A stretch of DNA of 64,000 nt from Gilichinskyi gelida (GTDB lineage: Bacteria; Acidobacteriota; Thermoanaerobaculia; Gp7-AA8), in NCBI GenBank assembly GCA_038040385.1, contig JBBPII010000002.1:1-64000 (forward strand), in the 5' to 3' direction. Positions 46,176-53,439 of the stretch are shown piece by piece. The notes beneath the pieces are model-generated. The model saw only the letters and a list, made by a program, of their open reading frames with translations. It had not been told where the DNA came from and made no database searches. Within the stretch, counting starts at the first letter, position 1; each line of letters begins with the position of its first letter. The translations under genes were made by a program, and so were the position numbers.

Positions 46176-46386
46176 AGGTGTAGACGTCGGCGATCGCGAG
46201 GAACTTCTCGCGCGGGATGCCGCACGCGCGCTCGACCATCTCCGGCGTGTACCGCGCGAAGTGGCGCTTCATCACCTGGAACACGCATCGCGGATGCAGC
46301 AGCGTCTCGTCGCGCGGCGGATCGGACGGCGTCTGCGACGCGCCCTGCGCTTCGCCGCGATGGCCGGTGTCGGAGCTTCGCGGGGC

Positions 46387-46442
46387 CGAGGGCTGAGGGC
46401 CGAGGGCCCTCCCTCCCCCTGGCCCTCGGCCCTCGGCCCTCC
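46387..46442. repeat. periodic stem-loop H5 (7-bp unit) inside the fdhA relic
   Basis: Arms 46387-46408 (gagggct/gagggcc units) and 46421-46442 (ggccctc units), 22 bp with about two mismatches, 12-nt loop. It lies within former coding sequence, between the FSPAETWLYP and HPRCVFQVMK segments. Confidence 0.88.
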
Positions 46443-46827
46443 GGATAAAGCCACGTCTCGGCCGGCGAGAAGATCCCGCCGAGGTCCTCCGTGTCGACGA
46501 AGTCGTCGCGGACGATCACCGACGCGTTCGTGTAGCGCACGACGTACTCGCGGAACCAGCGGTCGTGCTCGAGCACGTACCGGATCAGTGCGCCGAGGAA
46601 GACGATGTCGGTGCCGGCGCGGAGCGGCAGCCAGTAATCCGACATCGCCGACGTGCGCGTGAACCGCGGGTCGACGTGGATGCCTTTCGCGCCGTTCTTC
46701 TCACGCGCCTCAAGGACCCACTGGAAGCCGACCGGATGGTTCTCCGCCATCGACGATCCATGATCAGGATGGCATCCGCATTGGCCAGGTCCTGCTGCGC
46801 GGTCGTCGCGTCGCCGCGGCCAAGGGA

Positions 46828-46846
46828 GGTGCCCAGACCGGGCACC
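46828..46846 (-). promoter_or_regulatory. SECIS element of the fdhA relic
   Basis: mRNA strand ggtgccc, loop ggtct, gggcacc: seven perfect pairs and a GGUCU loop like that of E. coli fdhF. The loop G residues are 19-20 nt after the UGA. Confidence 0.85.
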
Positions 46847-47463
46847 GTGGAGCTGTGTCATATGCGCGCCTGATTGCTCAGGCACACCATGCCCAGCCCC
46901 GCGGTGAAGAGCTTCTTGATGAGGTAGTTCTCTTCGATGTCCAACGTCGCGCCGCCGAGGTGGGCGATGCCGGTCGTGTGCATGTGCTCTTCGTCGAACG
47001 TGCGACTCCGCGAGTCCCACATGCGATCCGCCACCATGTCCACGGCCGGACTGGAGGTCCATCTCCACTCACGCGCGCGAGCGCGGCGCGCGGTACTTGA
47101 CCTTCGTGGCGCGGCCGGGATGCGTGACCAGCTCGAAGCTGGCGGAACCTTTCGGGCAGAGGTGCCCGCGCGATATCGGCGACGCGGGATCGCCTTCGAT
47201 GCTGACGACCCGTCCGTCCCGATGGTAAACGAGTTGACCACATCCCACCGCGCACGAACACACCGACCGCGAGACCTCGGCACCTTCGTTCTTGCGGCGC
47301 AACGCGCGCGTGCGATCGCTCTTCGCGGCGTCCTTGTCGCCCGCGAGCTGGCGGATGAGCGGCCACTTCAGGAGGAGCTCGGTGAGCATGAAGGAGTGTA
47401 ACGGAAGCGGTGGATGGGCAGCGTCCACCGGCTGGGATTATCCTTGTGAGGGGGTCGGCGCGG

Positions 47464-49320
47464 ATGCGAGCTTTTAAACACTCACAGGCGGAACGACGCG
47501 ACGCGGCATCGTCCGACGCGGCGCGGAAGCGTCCGGCAGAGCTCATGACCCCGCCGGTCACCGCGACACCCTCGCGTTTTCGGCACGACTTCACGCAGAT
47601 CCCCGTTCGTGCGGGGCTCACAGTCAGCCGTCCTGAGGACGCAGCCGAACAGGAAGCCGCGCGCGTCGCCGAATCCACGAGCTCTTCACCCGTTGTCTCC
47701 CGCTTCTGCGGTCATGGGAAAAGCGCCGCGCACGAAGCGCCCGAGAGCGTCGCCCGCGAGCTCGCGAGTCCCGGCAGGCCGCTCGATCCGTTGATCCGTC
47801 AGCAGATGGAGCAACGTCTAGGCGCCGACTTCGCGCAGGTGCGCATCCATTCCGACGCCGCAGCGCAAGCCTCGGCGTGGGACCTCACTGCGAACGCGTA
47901 TACCGCGGGACAACATGTGGTCTTCGGCGCCGGTCGATTTGCTCCAGCCACGCACGAAGGACGTCGCCTCCTTGCCCACGAGCTGACGCATGTAGCGCAA
48001 CAGACGCCGCCGAACGTCGTGCATCGCGACGTCGTCCGTGACGCGGCGTTGAACGTCGTGAGCTATGAGTTCCGCATCGGTCATGAGCTGACGGAGCTAT
48101 TTGCAAAGAAGGCCAAAAGCCTCACCGCCGACGGCACATTGACGACTGCCGACATCCGGAAGCTGGAGGCCACCTCCACTGCCGCGCGTGATACGGTCAG
48201 CGACCACGAACGGATGTTCATGGCGGCCTTGCTGACCAGGGCGAACGTCCATACGTTGCAGGCAACGATCATCCGTTCGAACACTGCGATCACGTTCCCC
48301 ATCAGTACCATCACAGACAGGCAGATCCGGCAGGTCATCGCCGTCGGCCGCTCGGCAGTTCCTGCCAGCGTCACAGCACCAGAGGCGAGGCTGCGATCGG
48401 CCGTCAGCGACTTCGACATCGCGGCGGCACAGAAAGAGTACGGGAAGATCGAGACTGCCGCCGAGAAGGAGGTGATCCGCCTGATCGGCCACTCTCTCCG
48501 GCGGCCGCGCGCCGCCGTGCTCTCTTTCGCCCGTACGCAGGGTGTCTACCTCCGCAACGTTCTGGACGCCACGCTGAATGCGGCTTCCGATGACACACCC
48601 AGCGACCGCCTCATGGCCGCTGCGGCATATGTAACGGCGGCAGCCGCGGCTCATCCGCTGGCAGGCGACATCATGAGCGGGAGGATCCATGTGGACGCAC
48701 TCGCGCCGGCGAAATTCCTGGCGCTCCAGGGCGTCCCTCCGAATACCCGCGCGATGTACATTGCGGGCGCGCCGCTCAATCCGGCAATTGCGGGATTGAA
48801 AGGCGACACGATCTACATGCCGACCACGTTCTCCATCGACAGTCTCAGCGACCGCGCAAACGTCATCCACGAGTTGCAGCACGCGCAGGACGACAAGGCG
48901 CAATCGCCGACGGCACAGCCGGCCTTCCCTCCGCAATTCCGTCTGGAGATGGACGCCTACAAGGCACAGGCTCGGTACATCCTGGAGCAGTTGAGTGGTC
49001 TGGCCGCTCGCGCTCAGAGTGGAACCGCAGCGACGGTGGGGGCGACCGCGGGCGACCTGGAGATGACCGGCGTGCTCATCGAGACCAAGCGCGATCTGAC
49101 GAGATTTCAGCCGCTGGCGGAGCTGTTGTTTGCCGCCCTGCCGCCACCTCGACGGCAGAACGCCACAGCCGTGGCGAACGTGCTGGCGGTCCCCACGCCC
49201 AGGCTCGACGCATTGCTGCAAGCGCAGATTCTCGCTGCCTACGGCATCACCACGGGATCGTCCGCCCTCCTGGAGGGGCAGGCCGGCGAGAGTCTGATCC
49301 ATTGGATTCACCGGCTCTGA
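47464..49320 (+). CDS. DUF4157 protein 2 with a second zincin motif (putative eCIS effector)
   Basis: 618 residues. Disordered start, DUF4157 domain about 95-182 with HELTH (172-176), helical middle (about 200-420) and a C-terminal domain with a second metallopeptidase-like site HELQH (469-473) followed by LEMDAYKAQ, a possible source of the third ligand. The second site suggests a protease toxin delivered by the N-terminal module; this is inference. ATG 47464 follows a GA-rich Shine-Dalgarno region. Divergent from the fdhA relic. Confidence 0.85.
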   Translation: MRAFKHSQAERRDAASSDAARKRPAELMTPPVTATPSRFRHDFTQIPVRAGLTVSRPEDAAEQEAARVAESTSSSPVVSRFCGHGKSAAHEAPESVARELASPGRPLDPLIRQQMEQRLGADFAQVRIHSDAAAQASAWDLTANAYTAGQHVVFGAGRFAPATHEGRRLLAHELTHVAQQTPPNVVHRDVVRDAALNVVSYEFRIGHELTELFAKKAKSLTADGTLTTADIRKLEATSTAARDTVSDHERMFMAALLTRANVHTLQATIIRSNTAITFPISTITDRQIRQVIAVGRSAVPASVTAPEARLRSAVSDFDIAAAQKEYGKIETAAEKEVIRLIGHSLRRPRAAVLSFARTQGVYLRNVLDATLNAASDDTPSDRLMAAAAYVTAAAAAHPLAGDIMSGRIHVDALAPAKFLALQGVPPNTRAMYIAGAPLNPAIAGLKGDTIYMPTTFSIDSLSDRANVIHELQHAQDDKAQSPTAQPAFPPQFRLEMDAYKAQARYILEQLSGLAARAQSGTAATVGATAGDLEMTGVLIETKRDLTRFQPLAELLFAALPPPRRQNATAVANVLAVPTPRLDALLQAQILAAYGITTGSSALLEGQAGESLIHWIHRL

Positions 49321-49438
49321 CGCGACGGGCATCGCTGCCGCATTTTTACGAACGGCTTACACCACGGATCGGATCGCGGCTCCCCACCTCCGTCTTCCAC
49401 CCCACCAACCGGCGCGAGCTCGGGCGAGGATGTGAAAG

Positions 49439-49612
49439 CGACACGCGATCGCATTCAAGCGAGCCGCGGGCGAATTCAAGCGTCGCGCGATCGGATAAAA
49501 GTGATCGGCGATCGAGTACCACTGTCCCCAGGACGAGATTTAAGTGACGCGCGATCGGATTCACTGTCCTCTAGGCGAGAAGCAAGCGTCGCGCGATGAC
49601 TTTTATGTGATC
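49439..49612. repeat. degenerate dispersed repeat block
   Basis: Four imperfect copies of a motif around gtcgcgcgatcgga-ttcaagcg, at about 49440, 49470-49510, 49540 and 49585, with the linkers cactgtcc also repeated. No gene seen in 49321-49606. Looks like remains of repeated insertion or slippage. Confidence 0.5.
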
Positions 49613-49882
49613 GGCGTCGAAGAGAAGAAGGCGCTGCTCGCGAAGGCCTATCGCGCGCTGCCCGAAGGCGGCGCGATCGTCGTCTACGAGGCGATCATCC
49701 GATGACGGCGCTGGGAGAACGCGTTCGGCCTGCTGATGAGCCTCAACATGCTCATCGAGAACCGCGGCGGCTTCGACTACACCGCCGCCGACTGCATCGG
49801 CTGGCTGCGCGAGACCGGGTTCCGGAACATGTACGTCGAGCACCTCGTCGGTCCGGACTCGATGGTCGTGGGAACGAAGTAG
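49607..49882 (+). pseudogene. C-terminal fragment of an O-methyltransferase gene
   Basis: Reads V-I-G-V-E-E-K-K-A-L-L-A-K-A-Y-R-A-L-P-E then GGAIVVYEAII...ENAFGLLMSLNMLIENRGGFDYTAADC, ending LVGPDSMVVGTK-stop, the C-terminal part of plant/bacterial-type O-methyltransferases. The usual D-D-D-R-R between EAII and ENAFG is replaced by R-stop-R-R-W through small compensating indels. The N-terminal two-thirds are missing. Confidence 0.75.
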
Positions 49883-50000
49883 GGCTGAGTGCTGAGTTAG
49901 AAGCTCGGCTCCTAAGCTCATCGAAAGCACGGCAGCGGAAAACGCGCCGGTACTCGATGTCGAACGTCTAGAATCGTCAACGCACTAATTTTTAGACCTC

Positions 50001-50049
50001 CGGCCTGTCACGCCGGAGGTCGCGGGTCCGAGTCCCGTCGGCCCCGCCA
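50001..50049 (+). tRNA. tRNA-Asp 3' half, relic 3 (not a functional tRNA)
   Basis: Anticodon arm with GTC through CCGCCA, with the T loop altered (tccgagt). No tRNA-like 5' half upstream. Here the sequence before the anticodon extends the anticodon stem to nine perfect pairs (acctccggc/gccggaggt from 49996). Confidence 0.75.
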
Positions 50050-50056
50050 AGCGAGC

Positions 50057-51115
50057 TCACCTTGCGCTCGAGTCCCCTGCCTCGTACTTCCACGGCGTCA
50101 CCCCCTTCGCCCCCTCGGCGAACCGCGTGTCGACGAACTCCTCGAACGCGATCGGCTTGTCGAGCACGCCGGTCTCCACCATCAGGCGGACGATGAGGTC
50201 GAAGTCGGGGCGGCGGGGGGAGAGCGGCTCGTACTTTACGCGGTCGATCGGCTTGAGCAGCGCCCAGCGGAGGAGCTTGGGGTCCTGGCGGTAGTAATAG
50301 CGGCCGACGAAGTCGGCGGCGTGCTCGCGGTGCTGGCGCGCGCGCTCCTTCTCCTCCAGCCACAGTCCCGACCGAGCGATGCCGTCGACCAGCACCTGCA
50401 CGGCCTCGGGCTTGTTGTCGATGACGTCCTGGCGCACGACCAGGACGCAGGAGATGTAGTCGGGCCAGTACTGGCGGGCGTGGAAGAGCACGCGGCCGAA
50501 GCCGGCGCTCTCGGCCTGCGACGGGAAGGGCTCGCCCATGGAGAAGGCGTCGATGGCGCCGGCGGCGAGGGCGCCGGCCACGTCGGGCGGGGCCATCTCG
50601 ATCATCCTCACGTCGCGGGCGTTCATGCCGTTGGCGGCGAGCGCGCGGAAGATGATCAGCCGCTCGTCGGAGAAGCGGCTGGGGATGGCGACGATGCGGC
50701 CGCGCAGGTCGGCGAAAGTCTTCACCGGCCCGTCTTTGCGGACCACCACCGCACTGCCGTAGCGGTGTCCGAGGTAAACGATCTTCACCGGGACGCCCTG
50801 AGCCCGCAGGGCGATGGCCATCGGCGCGACCATGAACGCCGCCTGCATCTTGTTGGACATCAGCGCCTCTTTGATCTCCGGGAAACCCTGGAAGAGGCGG
50901 GGGATGAAGAGATGTCCGGCTTGCGAGTAGGCGGAGATGTAGTCGGTGACCGGGCAGGCCAGGTGTCACGTCACCGGGATGTAGGCGACGTTGAGCTTCC
51001 GCGACGCCTCCGGCAGACGATCGTTCATCAGCACCGTCCAGTCGACGTTGAGCGCAAAGTGCGCGGACGTGATCACCACGATCCAGGCGCCGATGCCGAG
51101 CCAAATCCTGCGCAA
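50057..51115 (-). CDS. NitT/TauT-type ABC substrate-binding protein, candidate selenoprotein
   Basis: 352 residues if TGA at 50968-50966 (codon 50) is decoded. An N-terminal signal/anchor (RRIWLGIGAWIVVITSAHFAL) precedes L-N-V-A-Y-I-P-V-T-U-H-L-A-C-P-V-T-D-Y-I, then a full NMT1/SsuA-like fold (AAFMVAPMAIALRAQGVPVKIVYLGHR, AIPSRFSDERLIIFRAL, IDAFSMGEPF). From memory, relatives have Cys at the UGA position (VTCHLTCPVTD). Open frame continues on both sides in the same frame. No SECIS as good as the other two is visible: the best hairpin (uggcc/ggucA-type stem) has its loop G only 11 nt after the UGA. Alternatives are a nonsense mutation or an internal start at 50860. TTG 51115 is chosen because GGAGG lies 8 nt upstream. 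Confidence 0.65.
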
Positions 51116-51120
51116 CCGAA

Positions 51121-51858
51121 TCACCTCCTTTCGGCGGCCCACGCTTCGGCGCGCCGCATCAATCCATCCAGAATCAAACCAATCACCCCGATGAGCAGCA
51201 TCCCGCCGATCACCAGGTCGTAGCGCTTGCCCGCGTTGCGGGCATCGATGATGAGGTATCCGAGTCCGGAATCGACGGCGATGATCTCCGCGGCGACGAG
51301 CACCAGCCACGCCACGCCGAAGGCGATGCGCAGGCCGACGGCGATGCGCGCCAGCGCGGCGGGGGCGGCGACGCGCAGCATGAGCTGCGGCGTGGAAAGG
51401 CCGAAGTTGCGCCCCGCCTGCAGGAACATCGGCGGGATGTTGCGCACGCCGTTGGCGGCGGCGATCACGATCGGGAAGAGCGAGGCGATGAAGATCAGGA
51501 AGATCGGCGCGGCGTTGCCGATGCCGAACCAGATCACCGCCAGCGGCATCCACGCCAGCGGTGAGATCGGCCGCAGCATCTGGATCAGCGGATTCACCGC
51601 CCGCGCCAGCGGCGCGTACCAGCCGAGAAGGAACCCCAGCGGGATGCCGACCAGGATGGCCGCGGAGTAGCCGGCGGCGACGCGCACCAGCGAGTCTCCG
51701 ATGTACGCCCAGAGAAGCTTTTTCTCCGCGAGCTGCATGATTGCGCGCGCGACGGCGACGGGGGATGGAAAGATCTTCGTGCCTGTCAGACGCACCGCCA
51801 TGGCCCAGACGGCGAGGAGAATCGCAGCGGTGGCGACCGGCAGCACGACGCGCTTCAT
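51121..51858 (-). CDS. NitT/TauT-type ABC permease 1
   Basis: 245 residues, six helices, BPD_transp_1 fold with the EAA-like loop (AGRNFGLSTPQLMLRVAAPAALARIAVGLRIAFG). ATG overlaps the ATPase stop (ATGA). Shares RNAGKRYDLVIGGM with permease 2, so the two arose by duplication. Confidence 0.92.
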   Translation of the reverse strand: MKRVVLPVATAAILLAVWAMAVRLTGTKIFPSPVAVARAIMQLAEKKLLWAYIGDSLVRVAAGYSAAILVGIPLGFLLGWYAPLARAVNPLIQMLRPISPLAWMPLAVIWFGIGNAAPIFLIFIASLFPIVIAAANGVRNIPPMFLQAGRNFGLSTPQLMLRVAAPAALARIAVGLRIAFGVAWLVLVAAEIIAVDSGLGYLIIDARNAGKRYDLVIGGMLLIGVIGLILDGLMRRAEAWAAERR

Positions 51859-52589
51859 ATCTTGTGCGCCAGCCCGATCTCCCCAAAGATCTCGTCGCGC
51901 AACGCCAGATACCGCGGCGACGACAAATCCCGTGGGTGCGCGATGTCGATCTCCACGATCCGCCGCACCCGCCCAGGCCTCGCGGACAGCACCACCACCC
52001 GGTCGGCGAGCTGCACCGACTCCTCGATGTCGTGCGTCACGAACAGAATCGTCTTCTTCTCCGCCTCCCAGATGCGCAGCAGCTCGCTTCGCATCTGCAG
52101 GCGGGTGATGGAGTCGAGGGCGCCGAAGGGCTCGTCGAGATAGAGGACGTCGGGGTTCACCGCCAGGGCGCGCGCCACCTCGACGCGCTGTTTCATCCCG
52201 CCCGACAGTTCGCGCGGGTACGAGCGCTCGAAGCCCTTCAATCCGACCAGCGCCACGTAATGCGCGATGCGCGCGCGGCGCTCGGCATCGGAGAGGTCGA
52301 AGAGGCCGAAGCCGATGTTGCCTTCCACGGTCAGCCACGGAAAGACGCCGCGCTCCTGGAAGACGAAGATGCGGCGGCGATCGGGACCGGAGACGCGCTG
52401 GCCGTCGATGGTCACCTCACCCGCCGAAGGCTCGAGGAAGCCGCCGGCGATGTTGAGCAGCGTCGACTTCCCGCACCCCGACGGCCCCAGAATGCACACC
52501 AGCTCCCCCTCGGTCACATCGAGATTGATGGCCTCGAGCACCTCGATCGCGCCGAAGTGCATGGAAACGTCGTGGAAGCGGACCTTCAT
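51855..52589 (-). CDS. NitT/TauT-type ABC ATPase
   Basis: 244 residues. Walker A GPSGCGKST, Q loop VFQERGVFPW, signature LSGGMKQRVEVARAL, Walker B VLYLDEPFGALD, H loop VTHDIEE: SsuB/TauB/NrtD subfamily. Drives uptake by the two flanking permeases. ATG overlaps the permease 2 stop. Confidence 0.95.
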   Translation of the reverse strand: MKVRFHDVSMHFGAIEVLEAINLDVTEGELVCILGPSGCGKSTLLNIAGGFLEPSAGEVTIDGQRVSGPDRRRIFVFQERGVFPWLTVEGNIGFGLFDLSDAERRARIAHYVALVGLKGFERSYPRELSGGMKQRVEVARALAVNPDVLYLDEPFGALDSITRLQMRSELLRIWEAEKKTILFVTHDIEESVQLADRVVVLSARPGRVRRIVEIDIAHPRDLSSPRYLALRDEIFGEIGLAHKI

Positions 52590-53314
52590 GCCGCGATCCG
52601 CTGCTCCGCGCGGCGCACCAGCAGGTCGAGCGCGACGCCAATTAGTCCGATTAGTACCATTCCGGCGATGACCAGGTCGTAGCGGTTGCCGGCGTTGCGC
52701 GCGTCGATGATCAGAAATCCGAGGCCGGAGTTGACGGCGATCATCTCGGCGGCGACCACCACCAGCCAGGCGATGCCGACGGTGATGCGCATCCCCACCA
52801 GGAGCTGCGGCAGGATGGCGGGCAGCAGCACCTGGCGCAGCAGCCGGTGCGGCGGCAGGTCGAAATTGCGCGCCGCGCTGAGGTGCACCGGGTCGATGTC
52901 GTGCACCGCCTTCATCGTCGCCAGCGTCAGCGGAAGGAACGAGGCGATGAAGATCAGGAAGACCGCCGACAGATCGCCGACGCCGAACCAGAGGATGGCG
53001 ACGGGGATCCACGCCAGCGGCGAGATGGGCCGCAGGAGCTGCAGCAGCGGATTGAGCGCCATCTCTCCGCGCCGCGACAGGCCGAGCGCCATACCGGCGG
53101 GGACGGCGAGGAGCAGCGCGCCAAGGTAGCCCCAGGTCACGCGGAAGAGCGAGGCGACGACGTACTTGAGGAGCAGCCCGCGCGAGGCCAGCTCACCGAT
53201 CGCCCGGGCCACCATCAGCGGTCCGGGGAGGAGGGAGGCCGGGTGCGCGGCCGCGGCGAAATGCCAGGCGGCGAGGGCGAGGGCAATGCCGGTGAAGGGG
53301 AGAAGCTTGGACAA
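52586..53314 (-). CDS. NitT/TauT-type ABC permease 2
   Basis: 242 residues, six helices, same family as permease 1 (PISPLAWIPVAILWFGVGD, ARNFDLPPHRLLRQVLLPA). TTG start at 53314; no good Shine-Dalgarno sequence. First gene of the operon permease 2, ATPase, permease 1, binding protein. Confidence 0.92.
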   Translation of the reverse strand: MSKLLPFTGIALALAAWHFAAAAHPASLLPGPLMVARAIGELASRGLLLKYVVASLFRVTWGYLGALLLAVPAGMALGLSRRGEMALNPLLQLLRPISPLAWIPVAILWFGVGDLSAVFLIFIASFLPLTLATMKAVHDIDPVHLSAARNFDLPPHRLLRQVLLPAILPQLLVGMRITVGIAWLVVVAAEMIAVNSGLGFLIIDARNAGNRYDLVIAGMVLIGLIGVALDLLVRRAEQRIAA

Positions 53315-53340
53315 GCGGGGCGGAGGTTAGCAGATGGTTA

Positions 53341-53419
53341 CGAATGCAGAATGCAGAGTGCAGAATGCAGAAGTCATAATAAGATTGCGGAGCGCTCAGA
53401 TTTCTGCATTCTGCATTCG
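53341..53419. repeat. periodic stem-loop H6 (7-bp unit)
   Basis: Left arm 53341-53372 is four to five gaatgca units; right arm 53401-53419 is ttctgca units. 53341-53357 pairs perfectly with 53403-53419 (17 bp). It lies between the divergent permease 2 and secreted-protein genes, so it may also affect their promoters. Confidence 0.88.
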
Positions 53420-53439
53420 TCATAAACCGGAGGATCTTC

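Larger units (their letters stand above)
46176..47389 (-). pseudogene. fdhA: selenocysteine formate dehydrogenase alpha subunit, decayed
   Basis: N-terminal third of an FdnG/FdhA-type molybdopterin enzyme. In order: twin N-terminal helix region MLTELLLKWPLIRQLAG, a damaged iron-sulfur motif (VCSCAVGC has one residue too few between the first two Cys), GDPASPISRGHLCPKG, a frameshift near 47070-47085, TTGIAHLGGATLDIEENYLIKKL, the active-site context S-N-Q-A-R-I-U-H-S-S with TGA at 46860-46858, a frameshift near 46765, then SSMAENHPVGFQWV and VFQVMKRHFARYTPEMVE. A periodic stem-loop (H5) interrupts it at 46387-46442, and the remaining two-thirds are absent. Confidence 0.88.

Noticed and set aside
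49607..49882. In-frame TGA in the O-methyltransferase fragment as a third selenocysteine codon
   Set aside because: Relatives have Asp here, not Cys; the TGA arises from small compensating indels in a truncated gene.
42176..50049. Functional tRNA-Asp genes
   Set aside because: All three lack a D arm and 5' acceptor strand and have altered T loops.
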